A DNA stretch of 64,000 bases from Mesorhizobium loti R88b (GCF_013170845.1 NZ_CP033367.1:5891001-5955000), one strand, 5' to 3'. Numbered from the stretch's first letter, positions 17,685 through 26,882 are shown. A program made the numbers and translations. The notes: generated by a model from the letters alone, not told the origin.

Positions 17685-17759
17685 GTGCAGTCAGGCGCTA
17701 CGAGGCGTGTTCAGACGGCTGCCCGGAATATTCTGCGAGACTGCCGGAGCCAGCCATGA
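17685..17759 (+). CDS. Possible 24-residue leader ORF coupled to the MaoC gene
   Basis: GTG at 17685 is preceded by a perfect AGGAGG (17672-17677) with seven-base spacing. The frame reads [24 protein letters not shown] and ends at TGA 17757-17759, overlapping the ATG of the MaoC gene (17756) by ATGA. No homology is recognised. Either this is a translated leader peptide that couples translation into the operon, or the ribosome site is coincidental. The upstream stretch 17636-17670 is AT-rich and could hold the promoter. Confidence 0.5.
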   Translation: MQSGATRRVQTAARNILRDCRSQP

Positions 17760-18307
17760 ACGACTTCGCCCCCACTGTCGGCGTCGCCTCGACGTATCCC
17801 AAAAACATGCCCGAAGATCATGCCGCGTTGCCGGTGTGGAATGCCGAGAACTGGTTCTATGAGGACTGGCCGGTCGGCCAGAAAATCCGCTCGTTGCGGC
17901 GCACCATGGCAGAGGGCGATAGCCATCTGTTCAACACGCTGGTGCTGGACATTCACCCCTATGTGCAGGACCAGATGTTTGCCGAGAGCGAAGGCATTTT
18001 CGGTAAAAGGCTGATCGCCGGCGCGTTCGTCTTTTCGGCGGGGCTGGGGCTGGTCGCCACCAACTGCGTCAACGCGTTTTCCTATGGCTACGACAAGCTT
18101 CGCTTCATAAAGCCCGTCTTCATCGGCGACACGATCTATTCGATTCGCTCCAACCTCGACAAGAAGCCCCGCTACAAGGAGATGGGGCTGATCCGCGCCA
18201 GCTATGAGGTATTCAAGGGCGAAGGCGAGCTCGTTTTGTATTGCGAGCATCTGCAGACGGTGAAGTATCGCAACCCGGCCGATTACGTCGGCAAGACGGA
18301 GAAATGA
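17756..18307 (+). CDS. MaoC-like hot-dog-fold acyl dehydratase, atypical active site
   Basis: 183 residues, single hot-dog domain. [20 protein letters not shown] matches the second MaoC protein of this window (29404-29850). Canonical members use an Asp and a His (D-x4-H). Aligned to its paralogue, this protein reads LDIHPYVQD where the other reads GDFFPHHMD, so the Asp is kept but the His position is Tyr/Val. It may act on a different acyl-CoA or have shifted chemistry. GGAG lies six bases upstream; its stop overlaps the CoA-transferase start by ATGA. Confidence 0.8.
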   Translation: MNDFAPTVGVASTYPKNMPEDHAALPVWNAENWFYEDWPVGQKIRSLRRTMAEGDSHLFNTLVLDIHPYVQDQMFAESEGIFGKRLIAGAFVFSAGLGLVATNCVNAFSYGYDKLRFIKPVFIGDTIYSIRSNLDKKPRYKEMGLIRASYEVFKGEGELVLYCEHLQTVKYRNPADYVGKTEK

Positions 18308-19470
18308 GGATGCCGGCCGCAGCCGAATTGCCGCTTGCCGGCCTCACCGTCGTCGACATGAGCCAGTTCCTGTCCGGGCCCTATTGCTCGCTGAGACTGC
18401 TCGATCTCGGCGCCCGCGTCATCAAGATCGAGCGTCCGGACGGCGGCGACCTGTCGCGCCGGCTCTATCTCAGCGACACCGAGATCGGCGGCGATTCCAC
18501 CATCTTTCACGCCATCAACCGGGCCAAGGAAAGTCTTGCCATCGACCTCAAGAACGACGCCGATCTCAAGGCTTTGCGCGGACTGCTGGCCAAGGCCGAT
18601 GTGCTGATCCAGAATTTCCGGCCAGGTGTCATCGAGCGCCTCGGCCTCGACTATGAGGCGGTGCGCAAGATCAACCCACGCCTCGTCTATGCGTCGATCA
18701 GCGGCTACGGCGAAGAGGGCCCATGGGTCAAGCGGCCCGGCCAGGACCTTCTGGCGCAGTCGCGCTCGGGCGTGATGTGGCTGAATGGCGACGAGGACCA
18801 GGGGCCGGTGCCGTTCGGGCTGGCCATCGGCGACATGCTGGCGGGTGCGGCCTGCGCGCAAGGCATTCTGGCGGCGCTCGTGCGGCGCGGCATCACCGCC
18901 CAAGGCAGCCATATCGAGACCAGCCTTTTGGAAGCGCTGATCGATTTCCAGTTCGAGGTGCTGACGACGCATCTCAACGATGGCCGACGCTTGCCCAGGC
19001 GCTCCAGCTTCCGCAGCGCACATGCCTATCTCTCCGCGCCTTACGGCGTCTATCCGGCCAATGACGGCTATCTCGCCATCGCCATGACGCCGATCCCCAA
19101 ACTCGCCGACCTGCTGTCGCTCAGCGAGCTGGCGCCTTATCGCGACAAACCGGCATCGTGGTTCACCGCGCGCGACGACATCAAGGCGATCATCGCGCAG
19201 AGGATTGCGACGAAAACCATCGACGAGTGGCTGGCCATTCTGGAGCCCGCCGACATCTGGTGCGCCAAGGTGCTGACCTGGCCGGAGATGCTGGCCAGCG
19301 AAGGCTTTCAGTCGCTCGACATGCTGCAGACGGTGACGCGGGAAGATGACGTCTCGATCCTCACCACGAGTTCGCCGCTGAGGGTCGATGGCATCAGAGC
19401 CAAGGTCGATCGGGCGGCACCGCGCATCGGCGAACACAGTGCCGCGATCCGCGCGGAGTTCGGCCTGTGA
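18304..19470 (+). CDS. Class III CoA-transferase (CaiB/BaiF family)
   Basis: 388 residues. The N-terminal [20 protein letters not shown] and [15 protein letters not shown] are signatures of family III CoA-transferases, which move CoA between carboxylic acids through a catalytic Asp. The usual catalytic region with GxGxE-like [10 protein letters not shown] is present. The start at 18304 forms ATGA with the MaoC stop, giving strong coupling; a second ATG two codons later is possible. With MaoC it suggests activation of a carboxylic acid to its CoA ester and hydration or dehydration. Confidence 0.87.
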   Translation: MRMPAAAELPLAGLTVVDMSQFLSGPYCSLRLLDLGARVIKIERPDGGDLSRRLYLSDTEIGGDSTIFHAINRAKESLAIDLKNDADLKALRGLLAKADVLIQNFRPGVIERLGLDYEAVRKINPRLVYASISGYGEEGPWVKRPGQDLLAQSRSGVMWLNGDEDQGPVPFGLAIGDMLAGAACAQGILAALVRRGITAQGSHIETSLLEALIDFQFEVLTTHLNDGRRLPRRSSFRSAHAYLSAPYGVYPANDGYLAIAMTPIPKLADLLSLSELAPYRDKPASWFTARDDIKAIIAQRIATKTIDEWLAILEPADIWCAKVLTWPEMLASEGFQSLDMLQTVTREDDVSILTTSSPLRVDGIRAKVDRAAPRIGEHSAAIRAEFGL

Positions 19471-20630
19471 CTACGCTCAAAGGCATGACCTGGACCCATC
19501 CGCGCGGCTACGATCCGATCGTCGCCTGCTCGTCCTTCTGGCAGCAGAAGACCGGCGTCGCCATCGAATGGGACAAGCGCTCGTTGCAGGATTTTGAATC
19601 CTTCCCGGTCGAGGAACTGGCGCGCGCCTACGACCTCATCGTCATCGACCATCCGCATGTCGGCCAGATCACGGCCGAACGTTGCCTCGCGCCGCTGGAT
19701 GTTGCCGGCCGCGAGGCGGAGCGCGCAGCCCTTGCCTCGGGCAGCGTCGGCCAGTCCTATCCGAGCTATAACTGGCAAGGGCAGCAATGGGCTTTCCCGA
19801 TCGATGCGGCCAGCCAAGTTTTGGCGTGGCGCCCAGATGCGCTAGAGACACCGCCGGCACGCTGGAGCGATGTGCTCGATCTCGCCCGCCAAGGGCGCGT
19901 GCTGTTGCCGTTGCTGCCGCCTCACTCGTTGATGGTGTTCTACACACTGGCCGGTAATTTTGGTCATCCCTGCGCCACCGATCCGTGCCGCGATCTCATC
20001 GATGCCGACGCCGGCAGAGGAGTCTTCGAGATGATGAGCGAGATCGCGGCATTGGTCGACCCGGCGTGTTTCGAGATGGACCCGATCGCGGTTTCGGAGC
20101 GTATGGCGGAGGCCAGTTCCCGGATCGTCTGCGCGCCGCTGATCTATGGCTATGTCTCCTATGCGATATCAGGATTTCGCGCGCACCGGCTGGCCTTCGC
20201 CGACATCCCGATCGCCGGCTCCAACGGCCCGATCGGTTCGGCGCTCGGTGGCACCGGCATAGCGGTGTCGGCCTTTTCCAAAGCCAGAGAAGCGGCGATC
20301 GATTTTGCCTACTGGGTCGCCAACGGCGATATCCAGCGCGGTCCTTATGCCGCCGCCGGCGGACAGCCCGGCCATGCGGCGGCCTGGGAAGACCAGGCGG
20401 TCAATGAAGCGACCGGCAATTTCTATCGCAACACGCGCGCGACGCTGGATGGCGCATGGGTGCGGCCGCGCCATGACGGCTACATGGCGTTCCAGCAGGC
20501 GGCGTCCGACCGCATAATTTCAGGCATGACCTCCGGGCATAAAGCCGCAGAGGTGGTTGCCGATCTCAATCACCTGTTCCAGGAGAGTTCTCCCACACAG
20601 GTGTCCGGCGCTGCCGGTGGAGGAGCCTGA
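19467..20630 (+). CDS. Extracellular solute-binding-protein homologue lacking a signal peptide
   Basis: 387 residues related to family 1 sugar-type binding proteins (ARAYDLIVIDHPHVGQI, then QWAFPIDAASQVLAWRPDAL). No signal peptide is visible: the start [17 protein letters not shown] is polar, and the GTG at 19467 is fixed by a GTGA overlap with the CoA-transferase stop. A start at ATG 19485 would not add a leader either. The product should therefore be cytoplasmic, unlike its family. It might be a sensor or a repurposed binding protein. After its stop a strong GGAGGAG (20644-20650) precedes no gene, as if a former downstream gene was lost. Confidence 0.7.
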   Translation: MTTLKGMTWTHPRGYDPIVACSSFWQQKTGVAIEWDKRSLQDFESFPVEELARAYDLIVIDHPHVGQITAERCLAPLDVAGREAERAALASGSVGQSYPSYNWQGQQWAFPIDAASQVLAWRPDALETPPARWSDVLDLARQGRVLLPLLPPHSLMVFYTLAGNFGHPCATDPCRDLIDADAGRGVFEMMSEIAALVDPACFEMDPIAVSERMAEASSRIVCAPLIYGYVSYAISGFRAHRLAFADIPIAGSNGPIGSALGGTGIAVSAFSKAREAAIDFAYWVANGDIQRGPYAAAGGQPGHAAAWEDQAVNEATGNFYRNTRATLDGAWVRPRHDGYMAFQQAASDRIISGMTSGHKAAEVVADLNHLFQESSPTQVSGAAGGGA

Positions 20631-20695
20631 ACGAAACCGAATGGAGGAGAAACTTCCGCAGGCCACGCCGCGGCGAGACGCTGATGCAAATCCAA

Positions 20696-21535
20696 CTATT
20701 TCAGCCGCCACAGCTTGCGGGCATTGCCAGACAACAAGCCCTCGCGCTCCTCTGCGCTACAGCCTGAAAGCAGCGCATGGGTCGCCGCCACCCAGGTCGA
20801 GAGGCCGCCGCCGAGCGTGCAGACCGGCCAGTCGCTGCCCCAGACGACACGGTCCCAGCCGAACGCAGCGATTGAGTGTTCGACATAGGGTCGTAGTGTC
20901 TCGACCGTCCAGTTGCCGGCATCGGCGTAAGCGACGACACCGGAAATCTTGGCGATCACATTTGGGCGCCGGGCGATCTCGCTCATGTGCTCGCGCCAAG
21001 GGTGTTCGTCATTGCCCTTAATGTCGGGCACGCCGCAATGGTCAAGGACGAACTGAACGTCGGGCGCCAGGTCTGCAAGCGCGATCGCCTTGGGGATCTG
21101 GTGCGGCAGCACGACGAGATCAAAGGTCAGGCCGGTGCCGCCGAGGCGCTTGATGTTGTCACGAAACAGCGCACTTTCCGAGAGATCGTCCGGCACAACG
21201 TGGAGCACGCGGCGGAAGCCTTTGACGAAAGGGTTGGTCTGTTGGCGTTCGAGATAGGCGGCGAAATCAGCCTCTTCCGGCCGGCAGGATGCGATCACAC
21301 CAGCCAGCATGCTGCCGGGTTGCCGCGACAATCCTTCGACACGAGCTGTCTCGGCTTCGATGTCGGCAGGATCGACATCGACCTCCATATGCAGCACGCG
21401 CTCAACGCCGACACGCCGCGCCTCGGTGGCATATTCCTCATAGGAGAAATCGCGGTTGAGCGCTGGCACGCCGGTTAGCCAGGGATAGCGCAAGGCAGAG
21501 CGATCGATGAGATGTAGATGAGTGTCGATGATCAT
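20696..21535 (-). CDS. Amidohydrolase family TIM-barrel hydrolase (possible sugar lactonase)
   Basis: 279 residues of the amidohydrolase-2 family. Metal ligands appear as H6 and H8 in IDTHLHLID, a His in VLDHCGVPD and an Asp in VVWGSDWPV. Relatives include L-fucono-1,5-lactonase and other lactonases that feed sugar acids to enolase-superfamily dehydratases. A strong GGAGGAGG precedes the ATG. It lies directly downstream of the IclR gene on the same strand and next to the sugar operon, which supports a lactone-opening role; this is an inference. Confidence 0.8.
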   Translation of the reverse strand: MIIDTHLHLIDRSALRYPWLTGVPALNRDFSYEEYATEARRVGVERVLHMEVDVDPADIEAETARVEGLSRQPGSMLAGVIASCRPEEADFAAYLERQQTNPFVKGFRRVLHVVPDDLSESALFRDNIKRLGGTGLTFDLVVLPHQIPKAIALADLAPDVQFVLDHCGVPDIKGNDEHPWREHMSEIARRPNVIAKISGVVAYADAGNWTVETLRPYVEHSIAAFGWDRVVWGSDWPVCTLGGGLSTWVAATHALLSGCSAEEREGLLSGNARKLWRLK

Positions 21536-21600
21536 GGCGAGGCTCCTCCTCCGGCTTTTTCAAATCATCTCACGGAGGAATTCTTCATTCAAATAAGAAT

Positions 21601-22386
21601 TTATGCCGATGAACCGACAGTCGAGCCTGCCAGGTGCGACAGCTTCTCGCACGTTGCCAGCAACAGCTCGATGGTCCGAGTTATGTCGGGTGCGGCAGGC
21701 GTGTTGATGACGGTGATGTAGGGGATCGACAGCGCGGCGATCGCCTTGCCATCGGAACTGCGCACCGGTGCCGAGAGATTGAAGACGCCGGCGGTCTGCA
21801 TCGAGGCCATCATCTCATAGCCGCGGTCGCGGATCTGGTCGAGCCGGGTGAAGAACTCCGCCGACTGCGGCGTCTTGTCGGTGCTGCGGACGTATTCGGA
21901 AATCATCATCTGCCGCTCTTCCTGCGAGCGGAAGGCGAGCAGCACATGGCCAGATCCGGTGTCGAACAGGCTGATGTGCGAGCCGACCCGGATCGAGATT
22001 CCCCAATAGTCCGGCGCCTCCTGCTGGGCGATGACGACGGCGGAACCGCGATCAAAAACAACGAGTTGGTTGGCCTGCTGCGAGGTCTCGGCCAGTTCCC
22101 GCATCAGCGGCGTTGCATAGGAGACCAGCCGCCGCACCGGAGCGTGCAGTTGCGCAAGGCCGAACAGTTTCAGCGTCAGCGAGTAGCGGTCGCCGTCGAG
22201 CCGCGTGACATAGCCGCGTCGCACCAGCCGGTCGAGCATGCGGTAGAATTCATTGGGGCTGCGGTCGAGTTTCTTGGCGATTTCGGCCTGGGTAAGGCCA
22301 CCGTCGACGCCCGCCAGTAGCTCAAGGATGTCGAGCCCCTTGTCGAGCGCCGGCGCGCGGTAGCGCTCGTCTTCGCTGTCATCCAT
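21601..22386 (-). CDS. IclR family transcriptional regulator
   Basis: 261 residues. The winged helix-turn-helix (ALDKGLDILELLAGVDGGLT, then DRSPNEFYRMLDRLVRRGYV) and the C-terminal GAF-like IclR effector domain are clear. The ATG at 22386 has GGAG nine bases upstream; an open frame from 22644 only reads across the shared promoter and into the divergent gene. It is divergent from the sugar ABC operon, so it is the likely repressor or activator of that operon. Confidence 0.87.
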   Translation of the reverse strand: MDDSEDERYRAPALDKGLDILELLAGVDGGLTQAEIAKKLDRSPNEFYRMLDRLVRRGYVTRLDGDRYSLTLKLFGLAQLHAPVRRLVSYATPLMRELAETSQQANQLVVFDRGSAVVIAQQEAPDYWGISIRVGSHISLFDTGSGHVLLAFRSQEERQMMISEYVRSTDKTPQSAEFFTRLDQIRDRGYEMMASMQTAGVFNLSAPVRSSDGKAIAALSIPYITVINTPAAPDITRTIELLLATCEKLSHLAGSTVGSSA

Positions 22387-22413
22387 GGGCCATCTCTCCA
22401 GTGAATTCTGCCC

Positions 22414-22493
22414 TTCATATACGCAGGAACGCAGCCGGCGGAAACAAATTTCGCCTTGACGTATCCATGAATGTTTTGTTTGTATATGAATGT
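22414..22493. promoter_or_regulatory. Probable IclR operator/promoter region of the sugar operon
   Basis: Within the 169-base divergent gap, TTCATATAC (22414-22422) and GTATATGAA (22482-22490) form an exact nine-base inverted pair. ATGAATGT occurs twice, at 22467-22474 and 22486-22493, 19 bases apart, that is near two helical turns. TTGACG at 22457-22462 could be a -35 for the rightward operon, with TGTATA near 22481 as a weak -10. Assignment to IclR rests on position. Confidence 0.55.
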
Positions 22494-22555
22494 AGCACTT
22501 CTTGTCATCAGACGAGTTGCGGTCGCCTGCCAAGGCGCACCAAGGGAGGATACCA

Positions 22556-23875
22556 ATGAACAGACTGCTTTCCGGCGTGTCCGCCGGCGCATTGTTGCTT
22601 GCATTCGGTGCAGGCACGGCCCTTGCCGGCGACCTGCCCGGCAAGTTCGAAGGCGTGACCGTCGACGTGAAACTGATCGGCGGCCAACAATATGAAAAGC
22701 TCTACGAGCGCATTCCCGAATGGGAGAAGGCGACCGGCGCCAAGGTCAACATCCTGACCAAGAAAAATGGCTTCGACATCGACAAGGAGCTCAAGTCCGA
22801 CATCGCTTCGGGCAGCACCAACTGGTGCGTCGGCTGGAACCATTCGTCGTTCGCGCCGCAATACACCGGCCTCTACACCGACCTCAGCAAATTGCTGCCC
22901 AAGGAAGAGATCGACGCCTTCGTGCCGTCGACGATCAAGGCCGCGACCATCGACGGCAAGCTGGAAATGCTGCCGCGCGCGCAGTTCGACGTCTCGGCGC
23001 TCTACTACCAGAAGAGCCTCTACGAGAACGCCGACAACAAGACCAAGTTCAAGGCGAAATACGGCTATGACCTGGTGCCGCCGGACACCTGGAAGGAAGT
23101 CACCGACCAGGCCGAGTTCTTCGCCAACCCACCCAATTTCTACGGAACGCAGTTCGCCGGCAAGGAAGAGGCGATCAACGGCCGTTTCTACGAAATGGTG
23201 GTCGCCGAGGGTGGCGAGTATCTCGACAAGGACGGCAAGCCCGTCTTCAACTCCGAGGCCGGCATCCGGGCACTCGACTGGTTCGTCAACCTCTACAAGG
23301 CCAAGGCCGTGCCGGCCGGAACCACCAATTACCTCTGGGACGATCTCGGCCAAGGCTTTGCTTCGGGGACCGTCGCCATAAACCTCGACTGGCCGGGCTG
23401 GGCCGGCTTCTTCAACGATCCGAAGTCGTCGAAGGTCGCGGGCAATGTCGGCGTGAAAGTCGCGCCGAAGGGTTCTTCCGGCAAGCGCACCGGCTGGTCC
23501 GGCTTCCACGGCTTCTCGGTGACCGAGAACTGCCCGAACAAGGAGGCTGCTGCTTCACTCGTCTGGTGGCTGACCAATGAGGACAGCCAGAAGCTCGAGG
23601 CCGCCGCGGGCCCGCTGCCGACCCGCACCGCGGTCTGGGATTGGGATCTGAAGCAGGCCGAAAACGATCCTTACAAGAAGGAGGTTCTCTCCGCCTTCCA
23701 GGAAGAAGCCAAGCACGCCTTCGCCGTGCCGCAGACGCCTGAATGGATCGAAATCTCGAACGCCGTCTATCCAGAACTGCAGGCGGCGATCCTTGGCGAC
23801 AAGACCTCGAAGCAGGCACTGGACGAAGCCGCCGCCAAGGCGACGCAGATCCTCCAGGACGCCGGCAAGCTCTAA
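22556..23875 (+). CDS. Sugar ABC transporter substrate-binding protein
   Basis: 439 residues. A Sec signal peptide covers about the first 23 residues (LLSGVSAGALLLAFGAGTAL, cleavage after ALA). The mature protein is a family 1 (maltose-type) binding protein. The ATG at 22556 is fixed by GGGAGGA seven bases upstream. It is the first gene of the operon, before two permeases, an ATPase and catabolic enzymes. The ligand is probably a sugar or sugar derivative, given the mutarotase and dehydratase; which sugar is unknown. Confidence 0.88.
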   Translation: MNRLLSGVSAGALLLAFGAGTALAGDLPGKFEGVTVDVKLIGGQQYEKLYERIPEWEKATGAKVNILTKKNGFDIDKELKSDIASGSTNWCVGWNHSSFAPQYTGLYTDLSKLLPKEEIDAFVPSTIKAATIDGKLEMLPRAQFDVSALYYQKSLYENADNKTKFKAKYGYDLVPPDTWKEVTDQAEFFANPPNFYGTQFAGKEEAINGRFYEMVVAEGGEYLDKDGKPVFNSEAGIRALDWFVNLYKAKAVPAGTTNYLWDDLGQGFASGTVAINLDWPGWAGFFNDPKSSKVAGNVGVKVAPKGSSGKRTGWSGFHGFSVTENCPNKEAAASLVWWLTNEDSQKLEAAAGPLPTRTAVWDWDLKQAENDPYKKEVLSAFQEEAKHAFAVPQTPEWIEISNAVYPELQAAILGDKTSKQALDEAAAKATQILQDAGKL

Positions 23876-23892
23876 CCAGCGCTCGCAAGGCT

Positions 23893-23918
23893 GCCTCCCC
23901 CATCATGATGGGGGAGGC
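23893..23918. repeat. Perfect 26-base palindrome between binding-protein and permease genes
   Basis: GCCTCCCCCATCA (23893-23905) is followed directly by its exact reverse complement (23906-23918). It lies 17 bases after the binding-protein stop, before the permease start at 24013. In RNA it forms a strong hairpin. By analogy with the malE-malF spacer it could stabilise the upstream message or reduce read-through, giving more binding protein than permease. It may also be one of the RIME-like repeats of rhizobia. Confidence 0.8.
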
Positions 23919-24012
23919 GATCGCGGCTTGCCGGTGCGGACCCGAGCCTTACCCCAGCTAGGGCTCCACGAACGGGCGGCTGACACTTGGACGCAAACCC
24001 CAAAGGACTCTG

Positions 24013-24909
24013 ATGAAGGGCTTCAAGCCATCGGCGCCGTTCCTGCTGCTGCTTCCGGCCTTCATCGTGCTGGCGGCGGTTGTCGTCGTGCCGCTGCTGC
24101 TCTCGCTCTATTCCAGCTTCACGCCCTTCCGTCTGACCAAGCCCGAGACATTCTATGTCGTCATCGGCTTCCGGAATTATCTGTCGATCCTGGCCAACAC
24201 CGATTTCTGGTGGGCTTTCGGCCGCACGGTTCTGCTGCTGACCATCGCGCTCAATCTCGAAATGCTGCTTGGCCTTGGTCTTGCCATGCTGGTCGAGAAG
24301 GCAACGCGCGGCCAACGCATCCTGCGCACGCTGATGATGTTTCCGATGATGTTCTCGCCGATCCTCGTCGGCTTCCAGTTCAAGTTCATGTTCAACGACA
24401 ATATCGGCCTGGTGAACAACGCGCTGCAGTCGCTAGGGCTCACGCAGGACGCCATTCCGTGGCTGATCGAGGGCCATCTCGCCTTCATCGCCATTTCGAT
24501 CGCCGAGATCTGGTCGTCTACGGCGATCTTCGCCATCCTGATCCTCGCCGGCCTGCTCGCCATGCCCAAGGAGCCGATCGAGGCCGCACGCGTCGATGGC
24601 TGTACGCCGTGGCAGACATTCCGCTATGTGACGTGGCCGTTCGTCATGCCCTTCGCCTACATCGCCATGACCATCCGCTCGCTCGACGTCGCGCGCGCCT
24701 ATGACATCGTCAAGATCATGACCGATGGCGGGCCGGCCGGGCGTACGGAGCTTCTGTGGACGCTGGTGGCGCGCACCGCCTACAGCGACGGACGTATGGG
24801 CATGGCCAACGCCATGGCCTATTTCTCGATCCTGCTGTCGATCGCCTTCACCGTCTATTTCTTCAACAAGCTCGCCGCGGCGCGCACGCAGATCGGTGCG
24901 GAGTGGTGA
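24013..24909 (+). CDS. Sugar ABC transporter permease (MalF/UgpA type)
   Basis: 298 residues with six or so membrane spans, starting at PFLLLLPAFIVLAAVVVV. The EAA loop that contacts the ATPase is EAARVDGCTPWQTFRYVTWP. AAGGA lies eight bases before the ATG. Its stop overlaps the next permease start (TGATG at 24907-24911). Confidence 0.9.
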   Translation: MKGFKPSAPFLLLLPAFIVLAAVVVVPLLLSLYSSFTPFRLTKPETFYVVIGFRNYLSILANTDFWWAFGRTVLLLTIALNLEMLLGLGLAMLVEKATRGQRILRTLMMFPMMFSPILVGFQFKFMFNDNIGLVNNALQSLGLTQDAIPWLIEGHLAFIAISIAEIWSSTAIFAILILAGLLAMPKEPIEAARVDGCTPWQTFRYVTWPFVMPFAYIAMTIRSLDVARAYDIVKIMTDGGPAGRTELLWTLVARTAYSDGRMGMANAMAYFSILLSIAFTVYFFNKLAAARTQIGAEW

Positions 24910-25775
24910 TGGACGAGAATTCTTCCGCCCGCCTGAAGCGCCGGCTGCTCGGCATCGTCTATCGCATCGGCCTGTTCCTGGCGATGCTGACCATCTGCCT
25001 GCCGGGCCTGTGGATCGTCATTTCGTCACTGCGGCCGACCGTCGAGATCATGGCCAAGCCGCCGGTGTGGATCCCGCAGGAGATCTCGTTCGACGCCTAT
25101 GTCTCGATGTTCTCAGGCATCGGCAAGGGCGGCATCCCGGTCATCGAATATTTCCGCAACTCGCTGATCATCTCGGTGACCTCGACGGTGATCGCGGTCG
25201 CCATCGGCATGGCCGGCGGTTATGCCTTCGCGCGCTATCGCTTCCGTGGCAAATCGAGCGTCTTCCTCGGCCTGATGCTGACGCGCACGGTGCCCGGCAT
25301 AGCGCTGTCGCTGCCGCTGTTCTTCCTCTATGTGCGGCTCGGCATCATCGACACGCATTTCGGGCTGATCCTGGCCTATGTCGCGCTCAACGTGCCGTTC
25401 ACCATCTGGCTGATCGACGGCTTCTTCCGTCAGGTGCCGAAAGACCTTGCCGAAGCCGCGCAGATCGACGGCTGCACGCGCTGGCAGGCGTTCTGGCAGG
25501 TCGAGTTCCCGCTTGCCGGGCCAGGCATCGCGTCGGCCGCGATCTTCGCCTTCCTGACCTGCTGGAACGAATTCGCGCTGGCCTCGCAACTGACGCGTTC
25601 GGTCAGCGCCAAGACGCTGCCGGTCGGCCTGCTCGACTACACCGCCGAATTCACCATCGACTGGCGCGGCATGTGTGCCCTGGCGGTGGTGATGATCATC
25701 CCGGCGCTGACCCTCACCTTCATTGTCCAGAAACACCTTGTCGGCGGCCTGACCTCCGGCGCGGTGAAAGGCTGA
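24909..25775 (+). CDS. Sugar ABC transporter permease (MalG/UgpE type)
   Basis: 288 residues. The first span is GLFLAMLTICLPGLWIVISS and the EAA loop is EAAQIDGCTRWQAFWQVEFP. It pairs with the upstream MalF-type subunit. The start at ATG 24909 overlaps the previous stop; an apparent longer frame lies inside the previous gene. It is followed after four bases by the ATPase gene. Confidence 0.9.
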   Translation: MDENSSARLKRRLLGIVYRIGLFLAMLTICLPGLWIVISSLRPTVEIMAKPPVWIPQEISFDAYVSMFSGIGKGGIPVIEYFRNSLIISVTSTVIAVAIGMAGGYAFARYRFRGKSSVFLGLMLTRTVPGIALSLPLFFLYVRLGIIDTHFGLILAYVALNVPFTIWLIDGFFRQVPKDLAEAAQIDGCTRWQAFWQVEFPLAGPGIASAAIFAFLTCWNEFALASQLTRSVSAKTLPVGLLDYTAEFTIDWRGMCALAVVMIIPALTLTFIVQKHLVGGLTSGAVKG

Positions 25776-25779
25776 TCCC

Positions 25780-26877
25780 ATGGCAACGGTTTCCCTCAAA
25801 AAACTGACCAAACGCTATGGCAATATCGGGATCGTGCATGGCATCGATCTCGACATTGCCGACCGCGAATTCATCGCCCTGGTCGGCCCGTCGGGCTGCG
25901 GCAAGTCGACGACTTTGCGCATGATCGCCGGGCTGGAAGAGATCAGCGCCGGCTCGATCGAGATCGGCGGGCGCATCGTCAACGATCTGCCGCCGCGCTC
26001 GCGCAACATCTCGATGGTGTTCCAGTCCTACGCGCTTTATCCGCACATGACGGTACGCGAAAACCTCGGCTTCTCGTTGAAGATCGCCGGTGCCGCCAAG
26101 GAAGATATGGACCGCCGCGTCGCCGAAGCGTCGGCCATTCTGGGCCTCGACACGCTGCTCGACCGCCGCCCGTCGCAACTCTCCGGCGGCCAGCGCCAGC
26201 GCGTCGCCATGGGCCGCGCCATCGTGCGCGATCCCGACGTGTTCCTGTTCGATGAGCCGCTTTCGAATCTCGACGCCAAGCTCAGAACGCAGATGCGCAC
26301 CGAGATTAAGAAGCTGCATGCCAAGGTGCAGTCGACGGTGATCTACGTCACCCACGACCAGGTCGAGGCGATGACGCTGGCAGACCGCATCGTCATCATG
26401 CGCGACGGCCACATCGAACAGGTCGGCACGCCCGACGAGGTTTTTCGGCGGCCGGCGACACGCTTCGTTGCCGGCTTCATCGGCTCGCCGCCGATGAATT
26501 TGCATGAGGCGACGATAGACGACGGCCAGATGGTCTTTTCCAGCGGCGAGAAATTGCCCCTGCCCGGGCAGTTCAAAGCCAATGTCGCGACCGGCGACAA
26601 GGTCGTGTTCGGGCTGCGGCCGGATGACATCTATCCGGCTGGCCACGGCATCAGTTCCGGCGGAGCGGCCGACGTCCATGAGATCGAGCTGCCGGTTACC
26701 GTCACCGAACCCCTCGGCAACGAGACGCTGGTGTTCGTCGAGTTCAACGGCACGGATTGGGTATCGCGCATGCTGAATCCACGACCGCTTAGATCGGGCG
26801 AGCGGGTCGCCATGAGCCTCGACATGTCGCAGGCGCATCTGTTTGCCACCGACACCGGAAAGACATTGCGGAGCTGA
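25780..26877 (+). CDS. Sugar ABC transporter ATP-binding protein (UgpC/MalK type)
   Basis: 365 residues. Walker A GPSGCGKST, signature LSGGQRQRVAMGRAI, Walker B VFLFDEPLSNLD and switch VTHDQVEAMTLAD are intact. The C-terminal TOBE/OB domain typical of MalK-type ATPases follows (VVFGLRPDDIYP). It completes the transporter and can be shared among several family 1 importers. Confidence 0.92.
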   Translation: MATVSLKKLTKRYGNIGIVHGIDLDIADREFIALVGPSGCGKSTTLRMIAGLEEISAGSIEIGGRIVNDLPPRSRNISMVFQSYALYPHMTVRENLGFSLKIAGAAKEDMDRRVAEASAILGLDTLLDRRPSQLSGGQRQRVAMGRAIVRDPDVFLFDEPLSNLDAKLRTQMRTEIKKLHAKVQSTVIYVTHDQVEAMTLADRIVIMRDGHIEQVGTPDEVFRRPATRFVAGFIGSPPMNLHEATIDDGQMVFSSGEKLPLPGQFKANVATGDKVVFGLRPDDIYPAGHGISSGGAADVHEIELPVTVTEPLGNETLVFVEFNGTDWVSRMLNPRPLRSGERVAMSLDMSQAHLFATDTGKTLRS

Positions 26878-26882
26878 CCGAC

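Noticed and set aside
20631..20695. Possible start of a further gene after the strong GGAGGAG at 20644
   Set aside because: No start codon at proper spacing opens a frame with a recognisable product, and the leftward amidohydrolase occupies the following DNA; likely a relic.
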